Source: Mesorhizobium sp. M8A.F.Ca.ET.218.01.1.1 | GTDB taxonomy: Bacteria; Pseudomonadota; Alphaproteobacteria; Rhizobiales; Rhizobiaceae | Length of the DNA: 64,000 nt | Direction: 5' to 3' | Assembly: GCF_004791165.1 (NCBI RefSeq) | Contig: NZ_SRUZ01000012.1 | Coordinates: 62,001 to 126,000, forward strand | Shown here: positions 17,748 to 26,650 of the stretch, piece after piece | Layout of the letters: each line of letters opens with the position of its first letter | Numbering within the stretch: position 1 is the stretch's first letter | Made by a program: the position numbers and the translations under genes | The notes under the pieces: model-generated | Told to the model about the DNA's origin: nothing | The model's database searches: none | The model's input: the letters and a program-made list of their open reading frames with translations, nothing else

Positions 17748-18695
17748 ATGCACAATAGGATGGTGCGCGGCATCCTGAGCCTGTGCCTGGGCGTGCTGGT
17801 CTTCTCGCTGCAGGACCCGCTCGTCAAAGCCGTGTCGAGCGGCTATCCGGTGACCGAGGTGATGGCGATCCGCTCGATCGTCGCCTTGCCGATCCTGATC
17901 GTTCTCGTCCACGCCGATGTCGGCTTGCGGGCCATCCTGTCGCGGCGCTTCGGCCTGCTGACGATACGTGCCTTCATCCAGTTCACCTCCTACACGGTCT
18001 ATTACCTGGCCATCGCCGCCCTGCCGCTGGCCGACGCCGTGGCGCTCTATTTCATGGCGCCGCTGTTCATCATGGCACTGGCCGGGCCGTATCTTGGCGA
18101 ACGCGTTTCTTGGCGGACGCTGGCGACCGTGCTGATCGGATTGCTCGGCGTGGTCGTGATGGTGCGTCCAGGCGCTGGGCTGTTCGATTGGGCGGCCTTG
18201 CTGTCGCTGGGCTCGGCGGCGCTCTACGGCTTCTCGCAATTGATGGCCCGCAAGATCGGCGACACCGAATCGTCCACCGTCATGGCCTTCTACCAGAACG
18301 GCGCCTATCTCGTCGGCGCCGCCGTGGTCGCCGGCACGTTCCACCTCGCCGGCATAACCCACGCCGTCCATCCGAGCCTCGAATTCCTGGTGCGGCCGTG
18401 GATCTGGCCGTCACTGCCGGATTTCCTGAAAATGGCGGCGTGCGGGTTCGTCGCCTCGGCCGGCATGATCCTGCTCTCGCAAGGCTACCGGCTGGCGCCG
18501 GCCAACCGCGTCGCCACCTTCGAATACACCGGCATCCTGTGGTCGCCGCTGTGGGGTTTCCTGTTCTTCGCCGAGGTACCACGCTCGACAACCGTGATCG
18601 GCGCGGCGCTCATCATCGGCGCCGGCCTGCTGGCGCTCAACACCGAGCGGCGGACCGCTCCGGCGCCGGCGCTTGTCGCCAGGGATCCAGCCTGA
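17748..18695 (+). CDS. DMT-superfamily (EamA) transporter
   Basis: A 315-residue inner-membrane protein with about ten hydrophobic spans in two EamA repeats. The N-terminal half begins 'RGILSLCLGVLVFSLQDPLVKAV'; the second repeat begins near residue 145 ('LFDWAALLSLGSAALYGFSQLMARK'). Such proteins usually export amino acids or related metabolites; the substrate is not visible. The stop at 18695 abuts the convergent receiver gene. A structured RNA with a terminator lies in its upstream region, which may control it. Confidence 0.85.
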   Translation: MHNRMVRGILSLCLGVLVFSLQDPLVKAVSSGYPVTEVMAIRSIVALPILIVLVHADVGLRAILSRRFGLLTIRAFIQFTSYTVYYLAIAALPLADAVALYFMAPLFIMALAGPYLGERVSWRTLATVLIGLLGVVVMVRPGAGLFDWAALLSLGSAALYGFSQLMARKIGDTESSTVMAFYQNGAYLVGAAVVAGTFHLAGITHAVHPSLEFLVRPWIWPSLPDFLKMAACGFVASAGMILLSQGYRLAPANRVATFEYTGILWSPLWGFLFFAEVPRSTTVIGAALIIGAGLLALNTERRTAPAPALVARDPA

Positions 18696-19067
18696 TCAGG
18701 CGAAGCAGATCAGCGCCCGTTCGACGCGCGAACGGATCTCGGCCAGCGTAAAGGGCTTTTGCACGACATCGAGGATGATGCCGTTCAATTCCTCGGCGCG
18801 CTCGCGCTGGTCGGCATAGCCGGTCATCAGCATGATCTTCATCGCCGGGAAAAGTGCCGCGGCCGCAACCGCCATCTCGATGCCGTCCATCTCCGGCATG
18901 CGGATGTCGGAGACGACGAGATCATAGCCGCCGTTTGCGGCGCGGATCAGCGAAAGCCCCTGCGCGCCATCGGCGGCGATATCGATTGCGTGGCCGGCGC
19001 GTTCGAGCGCGCGGGCTGCCAGGGTGCGGACGGACTCATCGTCCTCGACGATCAGAAGCTTTGCCAT
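18696..19067 (-). CDS. cpdR: CpdR-like single-domain response regulator
   Basis: A 123-residue stand-alone receiver domain with no output domain. The acidic pocket is 'EDD' (residues 8-10), the phosphoacceptor is D54 in 'VSDIRMPEMDG' and the conserved lysine is K104 in 'QKPFT'. The block 'MTGYADQRERA' is characteristic of rhizobial CpdR. In Caulobacter and Sinorhizobium, unphosphorylated CpdR delivers substrates to ClpXP and couples proteolysis to the cell cycle through the CckA-ChpT relay. A generic receiver is the fallback reading. ATG 19067 ('MAKLLIVED') fits the fold; the frame opens three codons earlier. Confidence 0.72.
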   Translation of the reverse strand: MAKLLIVEDDESVRTLAARALERAGHAIDIAADGAQGLSLIRAANGGYDLVVSDIRMPEMDGIEMAVAAAALFPAMKIMLMTGYADQRERAEELNGIILDVVQKPFTLAEIRSRVERALICFA

Positions 19068-19143
19068 GGCCGGCATATTTGGCGGTGAAAAGTTGACTTT
19101 TCCTGAAGGCGGGACGGGTCAGCAAGTCTTTTTGGGGAGTGGC

Positions 19144-19686
19144 TCAAACGTCGCCTTTGACGACACCCACGAACGGCAATTCACGAAAGGCGTGCGCAAC
19201 GTCCATGCCATAGCCGACGACGAAATAGTCGGGGCAGTCGAAGCCGACATAGTCGGCATTGAGCGCGGTCTGGCGGCGCATGCGCTTGTCGAGCAGCACG
19301 GCGATGGAACAGCTTTTCGCGCCACGCGACAGCATCAGGTCGCGGGTGAAGCTCAGCGTCTTGCCCGATTCCAGAATGTCGTCGATCAACAGCACGTCGC
19401 GGCCGGCAACCTCGTTGTCGATGTCGCGCAGCACCCTCACCTCGCCGCTGCTGGTGCCGGCGCCATAGCTGGAGATGAAGATGAACTCGACTTCCGGCGA
19501 CAGGCCGACATCGTGCATGGCCCGGATCAGGTCGGCGGCGAAGATGAACGAGCCTTTCAGCACCGAAATCACCAAGAGATCATGATAGTCGTGCCCGGCG
19601 ATCTCCTTGGCGAGTTCGAGATTGCGCCGCGCGATCGCCGATGCCGAAAACAGGACTTCGATGTCCTTGCCGCGTACGATGGGCAT
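19144..19686 (-). CDS. hpt: Hypoxanthine phosphoribosyltransferase
   Basis: A 180-residue type I phosphoribosyltransferase. The PRPP loop is 'IDDILESGKT' at residues 101-110, the pyrophosphate loop is 'VLKGSF' and the purine-binding tail is 'DYVGFDCPDYFVVGYG'. It salvages hypoxanthine (and probably guanine) to the nucleotide. It lies 76 bp upstream of the receiver gene in the same direction, so the two may share a transcript. Confidence 0.93.
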   Translation of the reverse strand: MPIVRGKDIEVLFSASAIARRNLELAKEIAGHDYHDLLVISVLKGSFIFAADLIRAMHDVGLSPEVEFIFISSYGAGTSSGEVRVLRDIDNEVAGRDVLLIDDILESGKTLSFTRDLMLSRGAKSCSIAVLLDKRMRRQTALNADYVGFDCPDYFVVGYGMDVAHAFRELPFVGVVKGDV

Positions 19687-19708
19687 TGATGGTCTTCCCC
19701 GGTGTCGC

Positions 19709-20353
19709 CTACTTGGCGAAAGTAACCAAAACGGTTCTTACGCCGTTCTTAGGCACGTCGAGCCGGCTGGCAAAGCCGAATCTTTCGCCCGACGCCAGCG
19801 AATGGCCGGATGTCCCCAACGTATAGCGGGTCGTGCGCCCGTCATTGCCCGTCACCCGGATTTCGACCGGCGGCAGGGTCGCGGGGCTTGTTCCGTCATT
19901 GGCGGCCTCCCCATCGACGAACAGCACCGGATTGGCGCCCGAGACGTCGACGCGTGAGGTGACGCCTGAAATGGTCAGCGCCGACGCTTGCGCGCCGGCC
20001 AGGAACGGCGCCTGGCGCACCAGCGCGTGGCCACCGGAAACCCAGAACGCGGCAAGGGCTGCACCGATGCCGGCGATCCAGAAAATCGGACCGCCGCGCG
20101 AGGCCGGCCGCTGCTCCGCCGGCGCTTCCGGCTTGCGCAGCATGTCCATGCCCTCGATGGGCGGGGTGACAATCAGGCGCGGCAGCGGCGAAACGTTTTC
20201 GACCGGTGAAACGGGCCGCGACACCACAACATAGTCCGCATCGACGATATCTGCCACCGGACCGCGCACGATCCGGTCCGCCATGGCAATTGCCGGCGGT
20301 TCGGTCATGATTTCGCCGGAAACCGGGCGCGCGGTTCGTTCCTCAGCCATCAT
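19709..20353 (-). CDS. Hypothetical single-span membrane protein next to ftsEX
   Basis: A 214-residue protein. A charged cytoplasmic N half (~100 residues) is followed by one hydrophobic span ('GGPIFWIAGIGAALAAFWVSGG') and a C-terminal beta-rich domain ('LTISGVTSRVDVSGANPVLFVDGEAAN', then 'RFGFASRLDVPKNGVRTVLVTF'). The C-terminal half resembles the FxLYD/DUF3426-like domains of alphaproteobacterial zinc-ribbon (MJ0042) proteins, but the cysteine pairs of the zinc ribbon are absent here. It is divergent from ftsE, a neighbourhood kept in relatives, which suggests an envelope or division role by context only. ATG 20353 or 20350 could be the start. Confidence 0.7.
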   Translation of the reverse strand: MMAEERTARPVSGEIMTEPPAIAMADRIVRGPVADIVDADYVVVSRPVSPVENVSPLPRLIVTPPIEGMDMLRKPEAPAEQRPASRGGPIFWIAGIGAALAAFWVSGGHALVRQAPFLAGAQASALTISGVTSRVDVSGANPVLFVDGEAANDGTSPATLPPVEIRVTGNDGRTTRYTLGTSGHSLASGERFGFASRLDVPKNGVRTVLVTFAK

Positions 20354-20543
20354 GGCCCCAGCATTGCGGCACGTTCGCTTTTCGTTTCTTTTGCGTAAAC
20401 ACAAATGGTTAACGCTTCCCCACCGGAGCCCTCTTGAAGAGCCGAAACAAGCCAGGAATTAACCGCCGGTTAACCATGCCGGCCGATGGTCTTTTCACAG
20501 AACAGGCTGGCTCGCCGCGGCCAGGAACCTCAGGTCATCGAAA

Positions 20544-21203
20544 TTGATTCGCTTCGAAAATGTCGGCCTCCGCTATGGCATGGGTCCGGAAATCCTCCGC
20601 GACATCTCCCTGCATATACCGGAGCGCTCCTTCCAATTCCTGAGCGGGCCTTCGGGCGCCGGCAAGACGACGTTGCTGCGCCTTTTGTTCATGTCGCTGA
20701 AGCCGACGCGTGGGCTGATCACCATCTTCGGCAAGGACCGCTCCCGCATCTCACGCACCGAGCTGCCGCACCTGCGCCGGCGCATCGGCGTGGTGTTCCA
20801 GGATTTTCGCCTGCTCGACCACATGACCACTTACGAAAACGTCGCTTTGCCATTGCGCGTGCGCGGGCGCGAGGAGGCGAGCTACCGCACCGACGTCACC
20901 GAGCTCTTGAAATGGGTGGGGCTCGGCGAGCGCATGCATGTGCTGCCGCCGGTCCTGTCAGGCGGCGAGAAGCAGCGCGCCGCGATCGCGCGCGCCCTGA
21001 TCGAACAGCCGGAAATCCTGCTCGCCGACGAGCCGACCGGCAATGTCGATCCGCCGCTGGCGCGGCGCCTGCTGCGGCTGTTCATCGAGCTCAATCGCCT
21101 CGGCACCGCGGTGGTGATCGCTACCCACGATCTCGGCTTGATGGAACAGGTCGACGCGCGCCGCATGATCCTGGCCGGCGGAAGGCTGGATATCTATGAC
21201 TGA
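20544..21203 (+). CDS. ftsE: Cell-division ABC-type ATPase FtsE
   Basis: A 219-residue ATPase. Walker A 'GPSGAGKT' is at residues 35-42, the signature is 'LSGGEKQRAAIARAL' and Walker B is 'ILLADEPTGNVD'. With FtsX it transmits ATP-driven change across the membrane to periplasmic peptidoglycan hydrolases during division. It starts with TTG at 20544 ('IRFENVGLRYG'), which fits the family N terminus; no ATG is in a suitable place. It overlaps ftsX by 8 bp, so translation is coupled. Confidence 0.93.
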   Translation: MIRFENVGLRYGMGPEILRDISLHIPERSFQFLSGPSGAGKTTLLRLLFMSLKPTRGLITIFGKDRSRISRTELPHLRRRIGVVFQDFRLLDHMTTYENVALPLRVRGREEASYRTDVTELLKWVGLGERMHVLPPVLSGGEKQRAAIARALIEQPEILLADEPTGNVDPPLARRLLRLFIELNRLGTAVVIATHDLGLMEQVDARRMILAGGRLDIYD

Positions 21204-22182
21204 TCTGTCCGCCGAGCATTTCGAAGAGCAGGACGCCGAGGCAGCCGTCGCAAGACCGCGCGCCCAGCGCAAGATGGCGCCGATCGTGCCGGCGCAGAAC
21301 ATTGCCGGCCGCGCCTTGGTGCTGGTCATCGCCATCATGACCTTCCTGTCCTGCCTGACCTTCGGCGCGGTGACGCTGGTGCGCGATACGGCCTCGGTAT
21401 GGGAAAACCAGATTTCGCGCGAGGCGACCATCCAGATCAAACCGGCCGACGGCCTCGACATGGAGGCAGCACTTACCCAGGCTTCGCAGATCGCCAGCGA
21501 ATTCCCCGGCGTGAAGTCGACCCGGATCATCGACCGCGAAGCGACCGCCAGGCTGCTGGAGCCCTGGCTAGGTTCGGGCCTCAATATCGACGACCTGCCG
21601 GTGCCGCGCCTGATCATCGTCACCATCGACGAGAACAGCCCGCCAGACTTCGCCGCCATGCGCGCCGCGATCGCGCCGAAACTGCCGAGCGCATCGCTCG
21701 ACGACCACCGCACCTGGGTCGACCGGCTGGTAGCCATGGCCCGCACCACGGTGACCATCGGCATCGCCGTTCTGGCCCTGATGCTGTCGGCAACCGTGCT
21801 GACGGTGGTCTTTGCCACCCGCGGCGCCATGGCCGGCAACGGCCACATCATCGAGGTGCTGCATTTCGTCGGCGCTGAAGCGCAGTTCATCGCGCGCGAA
21901 TTCCGCCGGCATTTCCTGGTCACAGGCATGAAGGGCGCGGCTGCCGGCGGAGCGGCGGCGGTGCTCGTCTTCATCGTTTTCTCCTGGTGGTCGTCGCGCA
22001 ACATGGCAACACCACAGGCCGATCAGGCAACCGCTTTGTTCGGCAACTTCGCCATCGGCTCGGCGGGTTACCTGGGTGTCGTCCTGATGGTGCTGGTGAT
22101 TGGCGCGCTGACGGCGGCGACCTCACACGCCACCGTCGTCGCCTATCTCAGCGACATCGACGTTCGCCAACCCGACGCATGA
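21196..22182 (+). CDS. ftsX: Cell-division permease-like protein FtsX
   Basis: A 328-residue membrane protein with the FtsX layout: a cytoplasmic N terminus, a first span at 'ALVLVIAIMTFLSCLTFGAV', a large periplasmic loop of ~120 residues, and three further spans in the C-terminal half. Partner of FtsE. The 8-bp overlap with ftsE and the shared direction mark an operon. It is followed 109 bp later by ydcF. Confidence 0.92.
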   Translation: MTDLSAEHFEEQDAEAAVARPRAQRKMAPIVPAQNIAGRALVLVIAIMTFLSCLTFGAVTLVRDTASVWENQISREATIQIKPADGLDMEAALTQASQIASEFPGVKSTRIIDREATARLLEPWLGSGLNIDDLPVPRLIIVTIDENSPPDFAAMRAAIAPKLPSASLDDHRTWVDRLVAMARTTVTIGIAVLALMLSATVLTVVFATRGAMAGNGHIIEVLHFVGAEAQFIAREFRRHFLVTGMKGAAAGGAAAVLVFIVFSWWSSRNMATPQADQATALFGNFAIGSAGYLGVVLMVLVIGALTAATSHATVVAYLSDIDVRQPDA

Positions 22183-22291
22183 AAGGAGTTCGTCTTGGCG
22201 TGGATGGAACGAGCGCGATCACGGATGGAGAATTTGCGTAACGCAAAGTGCGTCTTTTACCTACCAAACGCCGCATTTCGGGATTAACCAT

Positions 22292-23017
22292 ATGGCTATG
22301 GACGTGCGGGATTCGACCGGGACGGCTGGACAGCTGCCAGTGGTGGTTGCCCGTTGGCGCGGCCATAGCAAGGTTAGCCGTTTAAGGACCGCCCTGCGTC
22401 TCTCCGCTCTCTCGCTGCTTATGCTCGCAATGGTGTTCGCTGGCGGCTTCGGCTGGTTTGCCAGCAAGGTCAGTCACCTGACCACGCCCGCCAACCCAGC
22501 CAAGGCCGATGCCATCATCGTGTTGACCGGCGGCCAATCGCGGCTCGACGCCGCGATGGAACTGCTCGCGTCCGGTAAGGGCGAGCGGCTCTTGATCAGC
22601 GGCGTCCATCCCTCGGCCAGCCGTCGCCAGCTTCAGGCGGCGACCGGCGGCGACAAGAAACTGTTTTCCTGCTGCGTCGACATCGATCGGGCCGCGCTCG
22701 ACACGATCGGCAATGCCGAGGAGAGCGCCAAATGGGTGGAAAACCATGCCTATGGCACGGTCATCCTGGTCACCAACAACTATCACATGCCACGCAGCCT
22801 GCTGGAGATGGGACGGCTGTTGCATGGCGCCAAGCTTGAGCCCTATCCGGTGGTCAATTCCAATCTCGACAATGGCGGCTGGCTGACCAAGCCGCGGGCG
22901 TTGCGGGTGCTGTTCACCGAATACACCAAATATCTGCTGGCGCTGGCACGTGGTATTATCCCGGTGAAGCCGACGCCCGAAGGCATCGCGCTGGCCGAAA
23001 CCGCCGCCGGCGGCTGA
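22292..23017 (+). CDS. YdcF-family (DUF218) membrane protein
   Basis: A 241-residue protein with one N-terminal span ('LSALSLLMLAMVFAGGFGWF') and a DUF218 domain. Family marks are 'ADAIIVLTGGQSRLDAAMELL', 'LLISGVHP', and 'VTNNYHMPRSLLEM'. DUF218 includes ElyC and SanA, linked to envelope synthesis; no reaction is proven for this branch. In relatives it sits between ftsX and plsC. Here plsC is 2.8 kb away because four other genes intervene. Confidence 0.85.
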   Translation: MAMDVRDSTGTAGQLPVVVARWRGHSKVSRLRTALRLSALSLLMLAMVFAGGFGWFASKVSHLTTPANPAKADAIIVLTGGQSRLDAAMELLASGKGERLLISGVHPSASRRQLQAATGGDKKLFSCCVDIDRAALDTIGNAEESAKWVENHAYGTVILVTNNYHMPRSLLEMGRLLHGAKLEPYPVVNSNLDNGGWLTKPRALRVLFTEYTKYLLALARGIIPVKPTPEGIALAETAAGG

Positions 23018-23024
23018 GCCCGCG

Positions 23025-23657
23025 TCATTCCTTGGCGCCAGCCCCTGAAACGCCCTTGAGGCGCGCGATCTCCTGTTCAAGGTTCTGGATGCGCCGGTCG
23101 CGCTCGGCAAGCGCCGCCGCCACATCAGCCGCCTCGAAGCGCTGCGGTATATGTTGCGGGCAATTGGCGTCCCACGCCGAGACGGTGAACAGGATGACCT
23201 GCTCGGGACGCGCCTTGTAGTCCGGCGGCATCAGCCTCGCTGTCAACTCGGCATCGTCTTCGACAATGCGTGCCGTACCCCAGATCTTGATGCGCTGGCG
23301 CATCATGTAGTCGATCAGGAACAGGAAGGCCCTCGGATTGTCGGCCAGATTGCCCTGCGTGATGAACTGCTTATTGCCCAGAAAATCCGCGAAGCCGATC
23401 GTCTTCTCCTCGAGCGCCTTGAGAAAGCCGGCAGGGCCGCCGCGGTGTTGGATATAGGGCTGGCCATCGCCATTGGCAGTCGACAGGAAGACGCTGGTCT
23501 GCATTCTGATGAAAGCGGCAAGGTCCGGTGTGATCGCCGATTGCCAGCCGCCGCGCTCCTCGACGCGGGCATAGGACTGGCGCGAACCCTTGCGCGCCTG
23601 GATCGCCTTGACTGTTGGCGTGAAGGCGACATCGCTCGTAAAAGCGTGTGCGTTCAT
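23025..23657 (-). CDS. Pyridoxamine 5'-phosphate oxidase-family flavoprotein
   Basis: A 210-residue split-barrel protein. The barrel segment 'FLSTANGDGQPYIQHRGG' and 'IGFADFLGNKQFITQGNL' match the PNPOx-like FMN-binding fold. A C-terminal tail ('IQNLEQEIARLKGV') is a short coiled coil. It probably reduces or binds a small substrate with FMN; true PLP synthesis is unlikely as PdxH residues are not evident. It is the last gene of the AhpD-DUF1348-PNPOx run, 20 bp after the DUF1348 gene. Confidence 0.82.
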   Translation of the reverse strand: MNAHAFTSDVAFTPTVKAIQARKGSRQSYARVEERGGWQSAITPDLAAFIRMQTSVFLSTANGDGQPYIQHRGGPAGFLKALEEKTIGFADFLGNKQFITQGNLADNPRAFLFLIDYMMRQRIKIWGTARIVEDDAELTARLMPPDYKARPEQVILFTVSAWDANCPQHIPQRFEAADVAAALAERDRRIQNLEQEIARLKGVSGAGAKE

Positions 23658-23677
23658 CGAGACCTCCTTGCATGTTT

Positions 23678-24148
23678 CTAGAGCCCGAGCTCCGACAGCG
23701 TCGGGTGGTCGTCCGGCCGCCGGCCGAGCGGCCAGTGATATTTGCGCTCGGCCTCGGCAATCGGCAGGTCGTTGATGCTGGCGATGCGCAGGCGCATCAG
23801 CCCGTGCTCATCGAATTCCCAGTTCTCGTTGCCATAACTGCGGAACCATGAACCGTTGTCGTCGTGCCATTCATAGGCGAAGCGCACGGCGATGCGGTTG
23901 CCGTGGAAGGCCCACACCTCCTTGATCAGCCGGTAGTCGAGTTCGCGGCTCCATTTGCGGGTCAGGAAGGCCTGGATAGCATCGCGCCCTTGCAGGAATT
24001 CGGCGCGGTTGCGCCAGCGGCTGTCCGCCGTATAGGCAAGCGCCACCCGCGCCGGGTCGCGCGAGTTCCAGGCATCCTCCGCCATGTGCGCCTTCTGGGC
24101 TGACGTCTCGGCGGTGAAGGGTGGAAGCGGCGGGCGGCTCTCAGACAT
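23678..24148 (-). CDS. DUF1348 (NTF2/SnoaL-like) family protein
   Basis: A 156-residue cone-shaped NTF2-like protein. The phrases 'DAWNSRDPARVALAYTADSRWRNRAEFLQGR' and 'RFAYEWHDDNGSWFRSYGNENWEFDE' (each family-typical) mark DUF1348. The biochemical role is unknown; the fold usually binds a small hydrophobic ligand or acts as an isomerase or hydrolase. ATG 24148 has AGAGGA at good distance; the frame extends upstream to 24229 without one. It is in one direction with its neighbours, so an operon is likely. Confidence 0.82.
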   Translation of the reverse strand: MSESRPPLPPFTAETSAQKAHMAEDAWNSRDPARVALAYTADSRWRNRAEFLQGRDAIQAFLTRKWSRELDYRLIKEVWAFHGNRIAVRFAYEWHDDNGSWFRSYGNENWEFDEHGLMRLRIASINDLPIAEAERKYHWPLGRRPDDHPTLSELGL

Positions 24149-24207
24149 GGGATTCCTCTGCGGCATGAAGGGTGGGGACCGACGGGCACCGCCACTCCTA
24201 TCCGGAT

Positions 24208-24759
24208 TCAGGCAGCATCTCGGGCGCAAACAACCGGAAAATCAATGTCGGTCTGGGCAACCTCATTGATATAGTTGGTCCAGACGTTCAGGGCGACATG
24301 CTGGACGATCTCGATGATCTCCCCATCGTCATAGCCTGCGAGCCTGACAGCGGCGAGATCCTCCTGGCCGACCTGTCCTCGGCTTTGCGCAACGCTGGCG
24401 GCAAAACGCACCGCCGCAGCTGCCTTGGGGTCCGAGGAGCCGCCGTGGCGGTTGGCGATCATCTCGGCATCGTCGAGCCTGGCGAGCGTCTTGCCGAGAT
24501 AGCTGTGCGCGGACAGACAATAGTTGCAGCCATTGATCTCGGCGATCGCCAGCGCGATGCGCTCGCGCGTCGGCGCCGCAAGCCGGCCCTTGGCCAAAGC
24601 TCCCATCATGCCGAGATAACCTTCCAGCGCGGCCGGACTGTTGGCGACCATCCGAAACAGGTTCGGCACGACACCGAGCTGTTTTTCCACGGCCTGCAGC
24701 ATCGGCTGCGCGGCGGCGGGAGCGGTTGCGATCGACGAAGGCGTGGCAATGCGGGGCAT
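24208..24759 (-). CDS. AhpD-like carboxymuconolactone-decarboxylase-family peroxidase
   Basis: A 183-residue all-helical protein. The redox motif 'CNYCLSAHSYLGKTL' carries the CxxC pair and the nearby histidine of AhpD-type alkyl hydroperoxidases. It should reduce peroxides using a thiol donor. It is the first gene of the leftward run and is divergent from the LysR gene, with 101 bp between starts. Confidence 0.87.
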   Translation of the reverse strand: MPRIATPSSIATAPAAAQPMLQAVEKQLGVVPNLFRMVANSPAALEGYLGMMGALAKGRLAAPTRERIALAIAEINGCNYCLSAHSYLGKTLARLDDAEMIANRHGGSSDPKAAAAVRFAASVAQSRGQVGQEDLAAVRLAGYDDGEIIEIVQHVALNVWTNYINEVAQTDIDFPVVCARDAA

Positions 24760-24860
24760 GAAGATTTCCTTGTTGAGATGCCTCGCTTATATGCAGCCTT
24801 CCATGTTGCGGATGTAGATGCCATATTTGCAATCAACCCTTCCATTTTCTGGAAGAAATG

Positions 24861-25766
24861 ATGGATCGTCTTGAAGCCATGTCCCTTTTCGTCGCGGCGG
24901 CGGAAGGCGGCAGCCTTTCCGCCGCCGCGCGCCGTTCGGACGTTCCGCTAGCAACGGTCAGCCGCAAGGTCTCCGAGCTGGAGCGGCACCTGAAGACACG
25001 GCTGTTGAACCGCTCGACGCGGCGGCTCACACTGACCGATGCGGGCCATGCCTATCTCGCGGCCTGCCGCCGCATTTTGGACGAGGTCGGCGATGCCGAA
25101 CGCACCGCCGGCGGCGAATACAGCGCCCCGACAGGGGAATTGATCATCACCGCGCCGATTGTCTTCGGCCGCCTTCACGTTCTGCCCGTCGTCACCGACT
25201 TCCTGGCCGCCTATCCCCTGGTGGATATCCGCCTCACGCTCGGCGACAGGATAAGCCAGTTGGCCGAGGACCATATCGACCTCGCCATCCGCATCGGCAG
25301 GCTGCCGGATTCGCGCTTGGTCGCCATCAGGGTCGGCTCGATCGGTCATGTTGTCTGCGCAAGCCCGGCCTATCTGGCCGCGCACGGCATTCCACGGACC
25401 CCGGGAGAGCTCGAGACGCACAGCTGCATCACCTTCGAGGGCCTTGGCTCGCTTGCCACCTGGACCTTCAGCGTGGACAAGGCTGATTTTATCGTACCGG
25501 TCCGCTCGAGGCTCCGGGTCAACACCGCCGAGGCGGCGATCGATGCGGCGATCGCCGGTGTCGGATTGACGCGGGTGCTTTCCTACCAGATCGTTGCCGC
25601 CGCACGATCAGGAACACTGCGCCCCGTGCTCGGGGATTTCGAACCCGAGCCTTGGCCGGTAAACCTGGTGCATGCGGGCCAGGGCCGGCTGCCGGTGAAA
25701 CTGCGCGCCTTCCTGGACTTTGCCGCCCCACGCCTGAGGGAACGCCTGGCGCAGGCAACCTGGTAG
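24861..25766 (+). CDS. LysR-family regulator of the adjacent redox cassette
   Basis: A 301-residue LysR regulator. The N-terminal helix-turn-helix spans 'MSLFVAAAEGGSLSAAARRSDVPLATVSRKVSELERHL'-like sequence (residues ~7-45) and the effector domain follows from ~90. It belongs to the DsdC/AaeR-type group common beside oxidoreductase genes. GGAAG at 24851-24855 favours ATG 24861 over ATG 24858. That site is also half of an inverted repeat CTTCC-N7-GGAAG (24839-24855), a possible operator for self-control. The divergent AhpD gene is the expected target. Confidence 0.87.
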   Translation: MDRLEAMSLFVAAAEGGSLSAAARRSDVPLATVSRKVSELERHLKTRLLNRSTRRLTLTDAGHAYLAACRRILDEVGDAERTAGGEYSAPTGELIITAPIVFGRLHVLPVVTDFLAAYPLVDIRLTLGDRISQLAEDHIDLAIRIGRLPDSRLVAIRVGSIGHVVCASPAYLAAHGIPRTPGELETHSCITFEGLGSLATWTFSVDKADFIVPVRSRLRVNTAEAAIDAAIAGVGLTRVLSYQIVAAARSGTLRPVLGDFEPEPWPVNLVHAGQGRLPVKLRAFLDFAAPRLRERLAQATW

Positions 25767-25843
25767 GACGGGCAGCATCGCACCGTTTCCTTTTTCCCCG
25801 CGCTTGGTGTAACCAACGCACACTTCCTCACCGGACCTCCCCC

Positions 25844-26647
25844 ATGCTCTATGTCAGATCGCTGGCGTTCAATTTCGTCTTCTACGTCAATCTGATCGTC
25901 CAGATGATCCTCTGGACCCCCTACTATTTCCTGTCGCCGCGTCACCGTGCCTGGTTCGTGCCGAAATTCTGGTCGCGCACCTCGATGTGGCTCTATGACA
26001 AGATCGCCGGAACGAAGAATGACATCACCGGGCAGGAAAACCTGCCCGAGGGTTCGTTCATCCTGGCGCCCAAGCACCAGTCGTTCTGGGACGCTATCGC
26101 CTTCTTCCCTTACCTCCAGGACCCGCTCTACATCCTGAAGCGCGAGCTGACCTGGATCCCGTTTTTCGGCTGGTACATCTTGAAGATGCGCATGATCCCG
26201 GTGCATCGCGGCAGCCGCTCCAAGGCCTTGAAGGCGGTGGTCGCCGCGACCAAGGAAGAAATGGCACGCAACCCGCGCCAGTTGATCATCTATCCCGAGG
26301 GCACCCGCCGGGCTCCGGGCGACGAGCCGGCCTACAAATACGGTATCGTTGAAATCTATTCGCAGCTTGGCGTTCCGGTGGTGCCGGTCGCCCATGTCGC
26401 CGGCCTCTACTGGCCGCGCCGCAAGTTCCTCCGCTATCCCGGAACCATCAAGGCACGCTTCCTGCCGCCCATACCGCCGGGTCTTGGCAAGGAAGAGTTC
26501 ATGGCGCGGCTGATCGGCGAGACGGAAGCCGCCTGTGACCAGCTTCTTGTCGAGGCATCACGCGCGCCCAACCCGCCGGCCCTGCCGACAACGGCGGCAA
26601 AGCGGTTGCGGGAACTCGGCGCGAAGCTTGACGGCTCCGCGGCCTGA
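25844..26647 (+). CDS. plsC: 1-Acyl-sn-glycerol-3-phosphate acyltransferase
   Basis: A 267-residue membrane-bound acyltransferase. The catalytic H-x4-D is H78 to D83 in 'KHQSFWD', and the phosphate-binding 'YPEGTR' is at residues 150-155. One N-terminal hydrophobic segment anchors it. It makes phosphatidic acid from lysophosphatidic acid. ATG 25844 ('MLYVRSLAFN') is the natural start; the longer frame from 25652 runs through the LysR gene. In relatives it directly follows ydcF. Confidence 0.92.
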   Translation: MLYVRSLAFNFVFYVNLIVQMILWTPYYFLSPRHRAWFVPKFWSRTSMWLYDKIAGTKNDITGQENLPEGSFILAPKHQSFWDAIAFFPYLQDPLYILKRELTWIPFFGWYILKMRMIPVHRGSRSKALKAVVAATKEEMARNPRQLIIYPEGTRRAPGDEPAYKYGIVEIYSQLGVPVVPVAHVAGLYWPRRKFLRYPGTIKARFLPPIPPGLGKEEFMARLIGETEAACDQLLVEASRAPNPPALPTTAAKRLRELGAKLDGSAA

Positions 26648-26650
26648 TCG

